From CAWGMT01 sp963823675 (GTDB lineage Bacteria > Planctomycetota > Planctomycetia > Isosphaerales > Isosphaeraceae): a stretch of DNA of 64,000 nt. Made by a program: the position numbers and the translations under genes. Shown in pieces: positions 47,533 to 60,347 of the stretch. Every line of letters starts with the position of its first letter. The first letter of the stretch is position 1. The stretch lies in assembly GCA_963823675.1 (NCBI GenBank), contig CAWGMT010000012.1, positions 434,001-498,000 on the forward strand. Reading direction: 5' to 3'. The notes beneath the pieces were generated by a model, which ran no database searches, was not told the origin of the DNA, and was given only the letters and a program-made list of their open reading frames with translations.

Positions 47533-47781
47533 TTCTGTTTCGATCTCCTTCTAGTGACCTTGTGGTCGTGACATCATAGATGCATCCATAAGCGACGATG
47601 AGCGACAGAGAGAACCCTTCCATCGCGAATGGCTCGTCAGGTACTTCATTGCTACGATCGAGATATTGAGAAGGTTGGCTCCAAAGCGCAGAGTACGGCG
47701 AGTTCGCCTCGTGTTAGTTTAAGAAATCTCGCGGAATCGTCAACATCGATCTGGATCTTTTGGGACAAGTGGAAGCGTGTC

Positions 47782-48880
47782 GTGCTAGATCCCAGGAACG
47801 CGGCTCCGGACAAATTTGCCGCCCGGGCGCGCGAGTTTGGCGCTCCGGACTCGGCCATCCGCCGGCTGCTCGCCGCCGTCGTCGGCCGGGGCATACACGA
47901 TCCCGCGCTCTGGGCCAGCGAGTACCAGCTTCCGCGGCGTTTGCGGGAAGCCGTGATCTTTCCCCTTCCTCGGTTGACGATCGAGCAAACCCGCACGTCG
48001 CCGATCGATGCCTTCCAGAAGGTACTCTTCCGCACCCATGACGGCCTCGCGGTAGAGTCGGTCCTGATACCGCTTCATAAACCCGGCGCTGTGAGCGTTT
48101 GTCTGTCGTCGCAGGTCGGCTGTGCGATGGGCTGCGTCTTCTGTGCCACGGCACGAATGACCCGCCGGCGCAACCTCGAAACCTGGGAGATCGTCGATCA
48201 GTTCATCCAAGCGCGGGGGCTGGCCCGCTCTCAGGGGCGCCGGGTGACCGGTGCCGTCTTCATGGGGATGGGCGAACCCTTCTTGAATTACGATCGGGTG
48301 CTGGCCGCGGCCGACTTGCTGCGCTGCTCCTACGGCGCCTCGGTCGCGGCACGGGCAATCACAATCAGCACGGTCGGCCTCGTGCCCGAGATCGACCGCT
48401 ACACAAACGAAAGCGCGGCCGTTCCGACTCGCGATCAGCCTGGGAGCCGCAACCGACGAAAAACGCGCCTCCCTCGTGCCGCTTGCCAGCCGCACTCCGG
48501 TTCGCGCGGTGATGGACGCTGCCCGCCGGCACGCCCACGCCACGCGGGATCGTGTCATGCTGGCCTATGTCTGCATCGGAGGAGTCAATGTCGACGAGTC
48601 CGACGCCGACGCCCTCGCCGATCTCATCGGCGACACGCCGGTTCGCCTCGACTTGATCGAGGTGACCGATCCCACCGGCCGCTGGCGGACACCCGAGCCG
48701 GCTGAGTTTCGCCGGTTTCGCGACGCACTGGCCCGGCGCCTCAAGCAACCGGTTGTACGCCGCTATTCCGGAGGGGCCGATATCCAGGCAGCTTGCGGGA
48801 CGTTGGCCGGCGTCAAAACCTTTGAGTGTGCGCCCGGCGAGAAAGCTCGTGGCGGAACGCCGCCAGCAGATCGAGAATGA
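47782..48880 (+). CDS. RlmN/Cfr-family radical SAM methyltransferase (one frameshift)
   Basis: Start GTG 47782 (VLDPRNAAPDKFAARARE), chosen because it gives about 366 residues, near family length; the frame is open to 47629. Radical SAM cluster: LSSQVGCAMGCVFCATARMT (C-x3-C-x2-C), then RRRNLETWEIVDQFIQARG, VFMGMGEPFLNYDRVL (G-M-G-E-P) and ITISTVGLVPEIDRY. After a break near 48418 it continues RLAISLGAATDEKRASLVPL and ends DIQAACGTLAGV, with the conserved Cys of the RlmN terminus (A-A-C-G-x-L-A-G). RlmN methylates C2 of an adenine in 23S rRNA and some tRNAs. The 3' end overlaps the convergent gene by about 68 bp. Confidence 0.8.
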
Positions 48881-49202
48881 CTCGGTGGTAAGGCTTCAGA
48901 GCCGCTTGACTATGCACCCATGACTCGGCATGGGGCAGCGGTTCGTAGACGCGGCGTCCGTTGCGGAAGTTTCGGGCCACCACGCCGCGATCGACGAGAA
49001 AGAGCACCACCCGCGCTCGATGATGAAGCGACATCGCCGACCAGTAGGGCGAGCTGGCGAGATCGTTCTCCAGGTGAATTCCCGCGTAAAGAAGGGCTTC
49101 CTCATAGAGCGCAAGGCGATGTTCGTCGTTGCCGTGCTGCCGGTAATGAGCAAGCCTGCCGATCCATCTCGAAGCCAGTTGATTGATCTGGGATGTAGAC
49201 AC
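48813..49202 (-). CDS. Conserved hypothetical helical protein
   Basis: A 129-aa product from GTG 49202 (VSTSQINQLASRWIGRLAHY), with GAGG eight bases upstream; the frame is open 47 codons further but that part is poor in coding character. ALYEEALLYAGIHLENDLAS, HHRARVVLFLVDRGVVARNF and HRVILDLLAAFRHELSRRAH suggest a compact all-helical cytoplasmic protein. No catalytic motif. It converges on rlmN with a 68-bp overlap. Confidence 0.6.
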   Translation of the reverse strand: MSTSQINQLASRWIGRLAHYRQHGNDEHRLALYEEALLYAGIHLENDLASSPYWSAMSLHHRARVVLFLVDRGVVARNFRNGRRVYEPLPHAESWVHSQAALKPYHRVILDLLAAFRHELSRRAHTQRF

Positions 49203-49557
49203 GGGAATCCTCAACTTCGAAGGACCTTGGAAATCTCCACGACGCTGAACCTCACAATCAATTCGTAGGCCACTGCAAGCATGCTGGCAAGTCCCCCACC
49301 TCGGATCGCGTTGCGTTTTCGCGACTCGAGCCAAGTCGAGCACGCTCTTATCAAAATTGGCATGGCGATCTGGCCGCCAAGCGGCCGACCCGAGTGAGAT
49401 ACCGGCGGCACAGCCGGGGTTAGCCTTGAGTGCAACGGGCGACTTTGTTCTTATGGTGAAACTCTATCTTGGAAAACAACACGGAGTTAAAGATACAGAC
49501 TGAACCCACCAAGTCGACCCTGCCTCGGGTTGACGCTGTGTTCGATCTGGTCGCCTT
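49203..49557. other. Divergent intergenic region
   Basis: Holds the upstream regions of the hypothetical gene at 48813 and the MMPL transporter. Around 49440-49510 the sequence is AT-richer and may contain the transporter promoter. No gene seen. Confidence 0.3.
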
Positions 49558-51982
49558 ATGTTTACGCCGCTCTCAACGATCGTGGTCAGGCGCCCCTGGC
49601 TTATCGTGTTCGGATGGCTGGTCTTGACGGTCGGCCTTCACGTGTCGGCGCCGCGCTGGGATCAAGTGACCAAGGACAACGATGTCCGTTTCTTCCCGCC
49701 CGACTCTCTGAGCGTCATCGGCCAAGATCTTCTGGAGCGGGGCTTTCCACTCGATGCTTCCAGCTCCCAGCTCGTATTGATCTACGAGCGGCGGGGCGGA
49801 TCTGTGACCCCCGACGATCTTGCGTATATCTCCCTTGTGGCGGCAAAGTTCTACGAATTCTCGCAGCAGCACTCCGAGCTTGGCGTGAAACGCGTCGAGA
49901 CCCACCGATCCCCGGCGATCGGCCCGCGACTCGTCGGGTCGAGCCCGGACGGATCGGGCCAGGCCGTTCTGACCATCGTCTCGCTCGAGGGAACCTACTT
50001 ATCGAAGCGCACGCGTCTCGCGGTCAACCGCATCCAGGCGTGGCTGATTTCGGAGCGGCCGGCGCCCCCCTCGGGCCTCGGCACCGCGCTGACCGGGTCG
50101 GCGGTGGTCGGGCACGACACCAACTCGGCGGCGAACGAGAGCATCCACAACACGACCACCAGCACGATCGCGCTGGTCGTTCTGATCCTGCTTCTGGTCT
50201 ACCGCTCGCCGGTGATGGCGATGGTGCCCTTGGTCACGATCGCCCTGTCGGCATTTGCGTCGCTCCGTTTGATCGCGCTCTTGTCGGGCATTGCGACGCT
50301 CCACTTTCCGGTGATCAATATCACCCAGGTGTTCGTCATCGTCGTCCTCTTCGGGGCGGGGACGGACTACTGCTTGTTCCTGATCGCGCGTTATTCCGAG
50401 GAGCTCGGCCGGGGCCGCCCGCGCAGCAGACGCGCTTCGCGAATCGATCATCCGGGTCGGCGGAGCACTGATCGCCAGCGCGGGGACGGTCATTGTCGGG
50501 CTGGGGATGCTTTACTTTTCGAGATTCGCCAAGGTCCGCTTCACCGGCCCGACGATCGCCATCAGCCTGGCGGTCGCCCTCGCAGCCGCGCTCGACGCTG
50601 GCGCCGGCAATGCTGGCGATCCTGGGCGGTGCGATTTTCTGGCCGTTCCGGCCGCCGCGAAACCTCTCGGAAGCGGGAGACGAAGCGGATTTCAGCGAGC
50701 GCGGCCTGGGAGGACGGTTCTGGTTTCGCGTCGCGGACCTGGTGGTCAGCCATCCCGGCTCGATCCTCGGTGTTTGTTTGGTGGCGCTTGCTCCATTGGC
50801 GGTGATCGGCGCGCGTACTCACGCCAGTCACAATCAGCTCGCCGACCTCGACGCCGACCGCACGAGCGTCATCGGCGCCAACATGGTCAAGCGCTATTTC
50901 GCGGTCGGCGAGCTGAGCCCGGCGGTCGTACTGGTCGATAACCCACGCATCGATTTCAACTCCGACGCGGGCCGCCAGGCGCTCGACGGAAGTCAGCGAA
51001 CGTCTGGACCGTCTCGAAAACGTCGCCGAGGTTCGGTCGCTGGCCCGTCCCTTGGGGAAACCGGCTCGCCCCAGAACGCAGCGCGGTTTTTTTCAGCAGC
51101 TCGTCCCCAGCACGTTGAAAGCAGTCTCGGATGCTCGCTATGTCAGCGCCATCCCATGATGCCGACCGATCGCAATCACATTGCACGTCTGGATGTCGTC
51201 TTCAAGACCGACCCATTCTCGACAGCCAGCTTGCACTCGCTCAACCGGGTCTATCAGTCGGTCTTCGAGCTCACGGCCGCCGGTCAACCGCTCGCAGGAA
51301 CGGTCCGGATCGGAATCACCGGCTCAACCGCGGCGGTCCGCGACTTGACACTGGTTACCGCCAGCGACCAGCGCAGGATGTATCTGCTGGTGACGCTCGG
51401 CGTCTACGCAATTCTTGTGGCACTCTTGCGACGGCCTGGGATCAGCCTGTACCTGATCGCCACGGTCGTGCTCGGTTACCTGGCTTCGCTGGGGTTGACC
51501 GATCTCGTCTTCCGGGCGCTCTCACAGGGGACCCAATCCGTGGAGCGGCCTGGACTGGACCGTCGGCTTTTTTCTGTTCGTGATCCTGGTCGCGGTCGGC
51601 GAGGACTACAACATCTTTCTGATGTCCCGGGTCGTCGAGGAAGAGCGGGGGCACGGGACGATCGAGGGGGTCGCGGCGCGCGATCGCCCACACCGGAGGG
51701 ATCATCAGCTCGTGCGGCCTGATCATGGCCGGCACGTTCGGGTCGATGCTGACGGGAAACTTGACCTCACTGCGTCAGTTGGGATTCGCCCTCGGCATGG
51801 GTGTCTTGCTCGATACGTTTCTCGTCCGGCCGATCCTGGTTCCAGCGTTCGTCGTGCTCATGGATCGAGTACGAGAACGAAGAAGGAGGTCGTCCGCCGA
51901 CACCGAGGCCGACGACCTGGCCTCGCCGATGATTTCTGGCGGTACAGCGGCCAAGAACCAGAGCCGGAGAGCGGGTGAATAG
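49558..51982 (+). CDS. MMPL/RND-family transporter (about six frameshifts)
   Basis: Read through frame changes, one protein of about 800 residues. MFTPLSTIVVRRPWLIVFGW (first helix), periplasmic loop, ALVVLILLLVYRSPVMAMVP, INITQVFVIVVLFGAGTDYC then LFLIARYSEELGRG (the G-x-x-x-D-Y motif of MMPL proton relay). Breaks near 50425, 50605, 50985, 51155, 51535 and 51685. Second half: FRVADLVVSHPGSILGVCLV, TDRNHIARLDVVFKTDPFST, YLLVTLGVYAILVALLRRPG, FFLFVILVAVGEDYNIFLMS (second G-x-D-Y-N), GFALGMGVLLDTFLVRPILV. MMPL proteins export lipids or hydrophobic compounds. The break density is the highest in the window; assembly error and real decay cannot be separated here. Confidence 0.75.
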
Positions 51983-52001
51983 TGGAGCGGGGTCGGCGCA
52001 G

Positions 52002-52045
52002 AAAAAAAACCGGGCGCGTCGCAACGGTGTGCGGCGTGCCCGGTT
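52002..52045 (-). terminator. Rho-independent terminator of clpC
   Basis: On the minus strand ACCGGGC and GCCCGGT form the base of a stem, with an inner GCGTCGC/GCGGCGT pairing, followed by eight T residues. It lies 22 bp past the clpC stop codon, and also follows the convergent transporter gene. Confidence 0.75.
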
Positions 52046-52066
52046 CCATTCGACTGATGGCGCGGT

Positions 52067-54606
<2,540 letters not shown>

Positions 54607-54890
54607 GCGGGTCTACTCCGATCCGACGATAATCCCCATCTAGCGCCGGTGCAGGGCCTGCTCCTACAATGTTTCTTCGCAACTCCGGACCGTCACTTCA
54701 CTCCAGTTGCGTACCGCGTGGGGAGAGCACTCGAGCCTCGATCGCTTCAACAAACCACAAATCATCCATTAATCCAAGAGCAGATCATGCGCACCTTCCG
54801 GCAAAATAAAAAGGCTCGGCAGACCTTTCCCCGTCACTCAAGGGTGTCCCGAGCCCCGTCTCGATTGCCACTCCGCCCCACGGAGGCCGC

Positions 54891-55415
54891 TCAGGTCCTA
54901 TCCAACCGACCCAGCGCTTGCTGAATCTCCCACCGCCATTTTACCCCTTGCCTTAATTCTAAACACTGAAGAAACGTTCGGCGAGCGAGCACCGGTTGTT
55001 GCGTACGAAGATACACACTTCCTAGCTGCATGAGCGCATCAGCATCACTGTCGTCTCTGGCCAGAATCTGCTCCAGCCGACTCTTCGACACCGACCACCG
55101 TCCCTGCAAATAGGCTTCTTGAGCCTCCCGGAAGAGCTTGTCAATCTCTCGCGCGTGGTGATCGGGATGACAAAAACCCACCCACCAGATTGTATAGCTT
55201 GAACTTGCGACCCAGGTCAAGAACGCGAATATACCAAAGAACTCACACCACCCGGCTGGAAAAGCCTCCCTCCAAATCCATCGAGCCATGATGGACAAAT
55301 TGAGAGACAAGGCGAACAGGGCCGCCAGAAACAATCCTAGAACATCCTGACCAGACCAGATCTGCACCAGGCCCGGCCAGAATACCAAGGTCAGGACCCG
55401 GAGCCGGTTGGGCAT
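54891..55415 (-). CDS. Membrane protein with C-terminal TPR-like region
   Basis: A 174-aa product from ATG 55415 with GGAAGGA seven bases upstream. Three hydrophobic stretches in residues 5-85 (LTLVFWPGLVQIWSGQDVLG, FLAALFALSLNLSIMA, CEFFGIFAFLTWVASSSY), then a soluble tail with two TPR-like helical pairs: KLFREAQEAYLQGRWSVSKS and DDSDADALMQLGSVYLRTQQ. No enzyme motif. It is 94 bp from the AsmA-like gene and reads in the same direction. Confidence 0.65.
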   Translation of the reverse strand: MPNRLRVLTLVFWPGLVQIWSGQDVLGLFLAALFALSLNLSIMARWIWREAFPAGWCEFFGIFAFLTWVASSSYTIWWVGFCHPDHHAREIDKLFREAQEAYLQGRWSVSKSRLEQILARDDSDADALMQLGSVYLRTQQPVLARRTFLQCLELRQGVKWRWEIQQALGRLDRT

Positions 55416-55508
55416 GTTTGAATCCTTCCACCACCCGCCCCGACTGCCAGGTCCGCTTGACCACACTCGATTGTAAGTCGCTTCCGGTCTCGAATCAAGT
55501 TAGGCAAA

Positions 55509-56804
55509 CTAACGGAGCAGCTTGTCTCGAAGGTGGCGCCCCAGCAGCTTGAGCTTCTCGCGGTCTTCCGGCCGCAGGCCATTCTCCCGCAATGCATTCC
55601 GGTCCAGGTTGATGCCGTTGACCCCAACGACCATCCGGTCCACCGTCCCGCGCAGCGTCAGCGTCGTCAGTTGGTTGATATCGACGTCGATCTCATTGAG
55701 AAATCGCCGCGCGCGGTCGGACAGGCGGGCTTCGAGCCGCACCGCCTTGATCTGATAGTCGATCCGGCCGTCAAAGTCGGTCCAGCCGTTCATTGCAAGC
55801 GGGACCGAACCGATATTGATCGTCGAGGCTTCGGTGATGATCCGGTGGTCCTTGAGTATGAAATCCGAGTGGATGGTTGCGATTCGCCGCTGGCGCGAGA
55901 GCTTGCCCAGCTTGGTCAATTCGTTGACGAGCGGCGCCCCATCCAGGTCGATCGAATCCAACGCCACGGTGCCGCGTCCCTCGAGCGACCGGCTGACGGC
56001 GTCCCAGTCCGCCCCGCGTCCCTGGGCCCGGACATCGCAGTCAAGTCGCCCTTTCCATTTGAGCGAAGCCCCGTTGATGGGGGGAATCACGTAGCGGAGT
56101 GCAGTCATGCCATCGTCAAGCACGACGCCGTCGGCGCTCGCGGCAACATCGACGATCCGATAACCGTCGGTGAGGTCTAACTGGCCGGCCAGCCGGAACG
56201 TCCCTCCGTTGAGCGTGCCCTCGAGATCCCGGACCGTGATCTTGCGCCCGTCGAGGACAAGATCGCCCGCAACTTCCAGCAGGTTGAGGTGGGTCTGACT
56301 CGGTTCGTCGATCAGCTCGATCGTGCTATTGGCTATGCGGAGGGCCAGCGACTCCGGCTGACAGGTCCCGGCGGCACCAGTCCCCAGGCGGCCGCGCTCG
56401 CCCGGCTTGGGCTGAATCAAGTCGGCCAGCTCCAGGCTCCCGTCGCGGCGGCGAAACACGCGCAGGCTGGCTCGATCAACCTCCACGGACGAGGGTTTGA
56501 GCCGGCCCCGCAGGAGCTGCGACAGACCGCAATCGAAACGAACCTCGGCTGCACGCAGCCAGGGCTCGTCGGTGTTCTGGGGCGAGCCGATCGAGAGATT
56601 CAAGAGCCGCACGCCACCCAGGAGGTGGATTGAGAGCGAGTCGAGCCGGACCGAGCGTCCGCTGCGCGATTCGAGCGCGGCGATCACCTGCCGCCTCGCC
56701 CAGCCGGTCGGGGCGATCAGCGAGAGCCCGATCCAGAGAAACAGGGGAATCAGCCCGATTCCCAGGACGACGAGCGCATATCGACGAGTTCGCTGGAACG
56801 TCAT
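55509..56804 (-). CDS. AsmA-like envelope protein
   Basis: A 431-aa product. One N-terminal membrane helix (ALVVLGIGLIPLFLWIGLSL), then AALESRSGRSVRLDSLSIHL and LLGGVRLLNLSIG, the AsmA/TamB-type opening, and a long beta-rich region (RDLEGTLNGGTFRLAGQLDL, SLKWKGRLDCDVRAQGRG, LEGRGTVALDSIDLDG, MNGWTDFDGRIDYQIKAV). Such proteins are inner-membrane anchored with a periplasmic beta-taco groove, and the better-known relatives take part in phospholipid transport to the outer membrane. The role in this organism is an inference from fold only. Confidence 0.7.
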   Translation of the reverse strand: MTFQRTRRYALVVLGIGLIPLFLWIGLSLIAPTGWARRQVIAALESRSGRSVRLDSLSIHLLGGVRLLNLSIGSPQNTDEPWLRAAEVRFDCGLSQLLRGRLKPSSVEVDRASLRVFRRRDGSLELADLIQPKPGERGRLGTGAAGTCQPESLALRIANSTIELIDEPSQTHLNLLEVAGDLVLDGRKITVRDLEGTLNGGTFRLAGQLDLTDGYRIVDVAASADGVVLDDGMTALRYVIPPINGASLKWKGRLDCDVRAQGRGADWDAVSRSLEGRGTVALDSIDLDGAPLVNELTKLGKLSRQRRIATIHSDFILKDHRIITEASTINIGSVPLAMNGWTDFDGRIDYQIKAVRLEARLSDRARRFLNEIDVDINQLTTLTLRGTVDRMVVGVNGINLDRNALRENGLRPEDREKLKLLGRHLRDKLLR

Positions 56805-57114
56805 GAGAATCCCTCCCCATGCTCCCGCCTTCGGGATCGACTCATCCTGAACCTCGCAATGCTGATCTGGCGAGGTAAGCCCGGCTGGACGTCACCTGAC
56901 GTGCGCGCCACGCACCATACTCCAAGCACGGCTGCGCGGCAAGGACAATCCCCAGCCGACGCTTGTTTGGCTTGGCCCGATACCTCGACGCAACCTGACC
57001 ATCCCCGAGCGGCGACTTTTTGCCAAATTCTTGAACGCCGCTCCCAAAACGGTTAAACCTGCAAAGAAGAACGCAACCCAACCTCAGGCAACAGCTCCCG
57101 GAGAGGACTCGGCC
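56805..57114. other. Divergent intergenic region
   Basis: About 310 bp between the AsmA-like gene and the CehA-type gene, with a GGAGAGGA ribosome site at its right edge for the latter. No coding frame or clear palindromic operator. Confidence 0.3.
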
Positions 57115-59418
57115 ATGCACGCGAGCGTCATATCTTCCTGGCTTGGGCGGCTGGCGGGTACCATCGCCCTCGTTATCGCTCTTCACCCGGCCGCGAGAAG
57201 CGAGAACTTACCCATTTACCGCGACGTCGAATTTCAACCCCTCTCGGCACAGGTCAAGCGCGTGGTGGATGCCCTCGAATTGCTGGGCGAGCCCCTCGGC
57301 ACCGAAGACAAGGCGCGGATCAATCGGGCCATCGACTCCAGCGGCGGGGACGAGCCCATCCGCGTCATGCAGCAGGTCCTCGATAAACGCTGCTTGATCG
57401 GCATCGAGATCAATCCCGAGAGCCGGGTCAAAGCCGCGCAAGGGCCCGCGGTTCCACGATTGGTCCAGAACGGTTGGTCGGTCTTCCTGGTCAAGGTCCA
57501 CAACGAGGCGGGGGTCACGGCCCGGCTTGCAAGCCCAAAGCCCCAACTCCGCACCGGTCTACCGGCAATCGACCAATCGAGCTGAGCCCAAAGCGTCGAT
57601 TCGGCCTTCCGACATCGTCCAGCGCTGGATGGATCTGGATCTCTATGGCGACCGGCCGCTCAAAAGGCCGCTCTCGGGCTTGAGCCTCGAGTACCAGGTC
57701 CTGCAAATCTACAGCCGGGATGCCGGCAAACGCGAGGCGAAGATCAGTTTCAACGTCGGCCAGGGCACTCAGGACCTGGGCTTCCGCAGCGATGTCGACA
57801 TCCTTTTCAACTGCGAGACCGCGGTCAGCGTGATTCTCGACGTTCGCGACGAGAATGGCTCGCCCGACGATGGCCTCGTTCATCTTCCGCGACCGGATGG
57901 GCCGGGTTTATCCTTCGCCCAGCCGGCGGCTGGCTCCCGACTTCTTCTTTCACCCCCAGATCTATCGCCAGAGCGGAGAGACCGTTTCGCTGCCGCCCGG
58001 GACGTATCAGGTCGAATACACCCGAGGCCCCGAGTACCTCATCCAGTCCAAGGAGATCACCGTCCCCGCCAGCAGGAGCTACCGCGAGTCGTTCCGCCTG
58101 ACGCGCTGGATCGACATGGCCAAGCTCAACTGGTACTCGGGCGATCACCACGTCCACGCCGCCGGCTGCGCTCATTACGAAAGCCCGACCGAGGGGGTCA
58201 AGCCCGAGGACATGTGGCGGCACATTTTGGGCGAGGACCTCGATGTCGGCTGCGTCCTCTCGTGGGGCCCGTGCTGGTATGCGCAGAAGCAGTTCTTCAG
58301 CGGCAAGATCCACCCGCTATCGACCCACGATTACGTGATGCGCTACGACGTCGAGGTCTCGGGCTTTCCCTCCTCACACGCCGGACACCTATGCCTGTTG
58401 CGGCTGAAGGAAGACGACTATCCCGGTACGACGCGTATCGAGGAATGGCCGAGCTGGGACCTGCCGGTCTTGAAATGGGGCAAGTCCCAGGGAGGCGTCG
58501 TCGGCTTCTCCCACTCGGGATGGGGTCTGAAGACCTCGGACTTGAAGCTGCCCTCTTACGACGTCCCTCGCTTCGACGGCATCGGTGCCAATGAATACAT
58601 CGTCGACGTGGTTCACGACGCGGTCGATTTCATTTCGAGCGTGGATACGCCCGCGCCCTGGGAGCTCAATATCTGGTACCACACGCTCAATTGCGGCTAC
58701 CGCGCCAGGTTGAGCGGCGAGACCGATTTCCCCTGCATCTACGGTGAACGAGTCGGCCTCGGCCGTGTTTACGTCAAACTCGCCGACGGCCAGCTCGACT
58801 TCGACCGCTGGTGCGACGGCATCAAACAGGGCCGGTCCTACGTGAGCGACGGCCACAGCCACCTGATCGATTTCCAGGTAAACGATCTGGGCGTGGGCGA
58901 GGGCAACGGCGAGCTCAAGCTCGGCGGGCCGACGACCGTCAAGGTCACCGCGCAGGTCGCAGCCTATCTTGCCGCCGACTCAGTCGGCCGAGGGAAGGGC
59001 GATTCACAATCGCTCGCTCGAAGAGAAACCCTACTGGGACATCGAGCGGACGCGCATTGGCCAGACGCGCAAGGTCTTGCTCGAAGTGGTCGTCAACGGC
59101 GAGGCGGTGGACAAGGCCGAGATCTCGGCCGACGGCAGCATCCAGGGCGTCTCGTTCGACGTGCCCATCAAGAAGTCGAGCTGGGTCGCTCTGCGGATCT
59201 ACCCCTCGTCGCACACCAATCCCGTCTTCATCACGGTGGACGGCAAGCCGATCCGGGCGTCCCGGAAGTCGGCCGAATGGTGCATTAAGTGCGTCGATCA
59301 GTGCTGGGCCAAGAAAGAGCCTGCGACCCGTGCCGCGGAAAAAGGCGACGCCAAGAAAGCCTACGACGCGGCGCGCGAAGCGTACCAGAAGATACTGGCG
59401 GAGAGCGCGGGCGACTGA
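57115..59418 (+). CDS. CehA/McbA-type metallohydrolase (three frameshifts)
   Basis: About 768 residues. Signal segment RLAGTIALVIALHPAARS; N-terminal regions PLSAQVKRVVDALELLGEPL, GWSVFLVKVHNEAGVTARL, then after a break near 57525 IRPSDIVQRWMDLDLYGDRP, after another near 57865 MASFIFRDRMGRVYPSPSRR with a beta domain, and the PHP-like catalytic domain: KLNWYSGDHHVHAAGCAHY (G-D-x-H-x-H), DLDVGCVLSWGPCW, GGVVGFSHSGWG, SDGHSHLIDF. A third break near 58975 precedes the C-terminal beta domain ending in a charged helix. CehA/McbA relatives include carbamate hydrolases, but most planctomycete members are uncharacterised secreted proteins. Confidence 0.75.
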
Positions 59419-59429
59419 GAGCTTGACAC

Positions 59430-60194
59430 ATGAACGACCACGATCAAGAGCTCGCCGAGGCTTTTGACTCCCAGGCGCCCAAGTTCGAGTGCGCGCCGAT
59501 TCAGAGCGATCCCGCGGCGCTCGCGCGGCTGGTGGGCGTGGCCGGTTTGCCGGCGGATCGCCTGGTGCTCGACGCCGGCTGCGGTCCCGGGCTCGTGAGC
59601 GCGGCATTTCTGGCAGCGGGCCATCGGATTGTCGGCGTCGACCTCTCGCGGGAGATGATCGAACGCGCCCGCAAGCGGTGCGCCGACTACCACGAGCGAG
59701 CCCGGTTCATGCAGGTCTCGCTTTTCGACAGATCCGTCGAAGACCCGGGACCTTTCGACGCGACCCTGTCACGGTATGTGCTGCACCACGTCGTCGATCC
59801 GGCGGCGTTTCTGGCGAGGCAGGTCGAGCTTCTGAAACCGGGCGGCGTGCTGGTCCTTTGCGATCACGTCACCGACCCCGACCCAGCGATCGCCGAACAC
59901 CATAACGCGATCGAGGTCGCGCGTGACAAGACGCATACTCGCAACCTCACCGGCGGCGAGATGGTCGACCTCGTCGCCGCCCTTGGCCTGGTATCCATCA
60001 GTTTGGCCGAAGAATCGTTCGTCCTTGATTTCGACGAATGGTTCGACCGCAGCACTCCGTCGGCCGCCAAGGAAGTCGTGCGCGACCGGCTCCTCTCGAG
60101 GCCGACGATCCGGGCCTTCCGACCCACCCCCCTGCCCGGTGGCGAAGTGCGGATCGACTGCATCCGGGCGACGATTCGCGGGGAGAAGATTTGA
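59430..60194 (+). CDS. SAM-dependent class I methyltransferase
   Basis: A 254-aa product. LVLDAGCGPGLVSAAFLAAG (motif I, SAM-binding), HRIVGVDLSREMIERARKRC (motif II), FDATLSRYVLHHVVDPAAFL (motif IV) and LLKPGGVLVLCDHVTD. Rossmann-type UbiE/Methyltransf_11 layout; the substrate is not evident. It begins 11 bp after the metallohydrolase stop, so the two are probably co-transcribed and translationally coupled. The C-terminal third (DEWFDRSTPSAAKEVVRDRL) is helical. Confidence 0.8.
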   Translation: MNDHDQELAEAFDSQAPKFECAPIQSDPAALARLVGVAGLPADRLVLDAGCGPGLVSAAFLAAGHRIVGVDLSREMIERARKRCADYHERARFMQVSLFDRSVEDPGPFDATLSRYVLHHVVDPAAFLARQVELLKPGGVLVLCDHVTDPDPAIAEHHNAIEVARDKTHTRNLTGGEMVDLVAALGLVSISLAEESFVLDFDEWFDRSTPSAAKEVVRDRLLSRPTIRAFRPTPLPGGEVRIDCIRATIRGEKI

Positions 60195-60227
60195 GAAACG
60201 GCCTTCTGCGGCGGGGCACTCCCGGAA

Positions 60228-60259
60228 GATCCGACGGATCCGACCGATCCGACCGATCG
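60228..60259. repeat. Short 9-bp tandem repeat
   Basis: About three and a half units of GATCCGACC/G (GATCCGACG, GATCCGACC, GATCCGACC, GATCGGTG) between two convergent genes. Confidence 0.5.
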
Positions 60260-60347
60260 GTGACCTTGACCAGTTGCCCAAGTGAGTCCCGATTGCCTTT
60301 CGCAATGCACTTTCAGGGTTAGCCCTCCAATCGTTGAATTGGTGCAA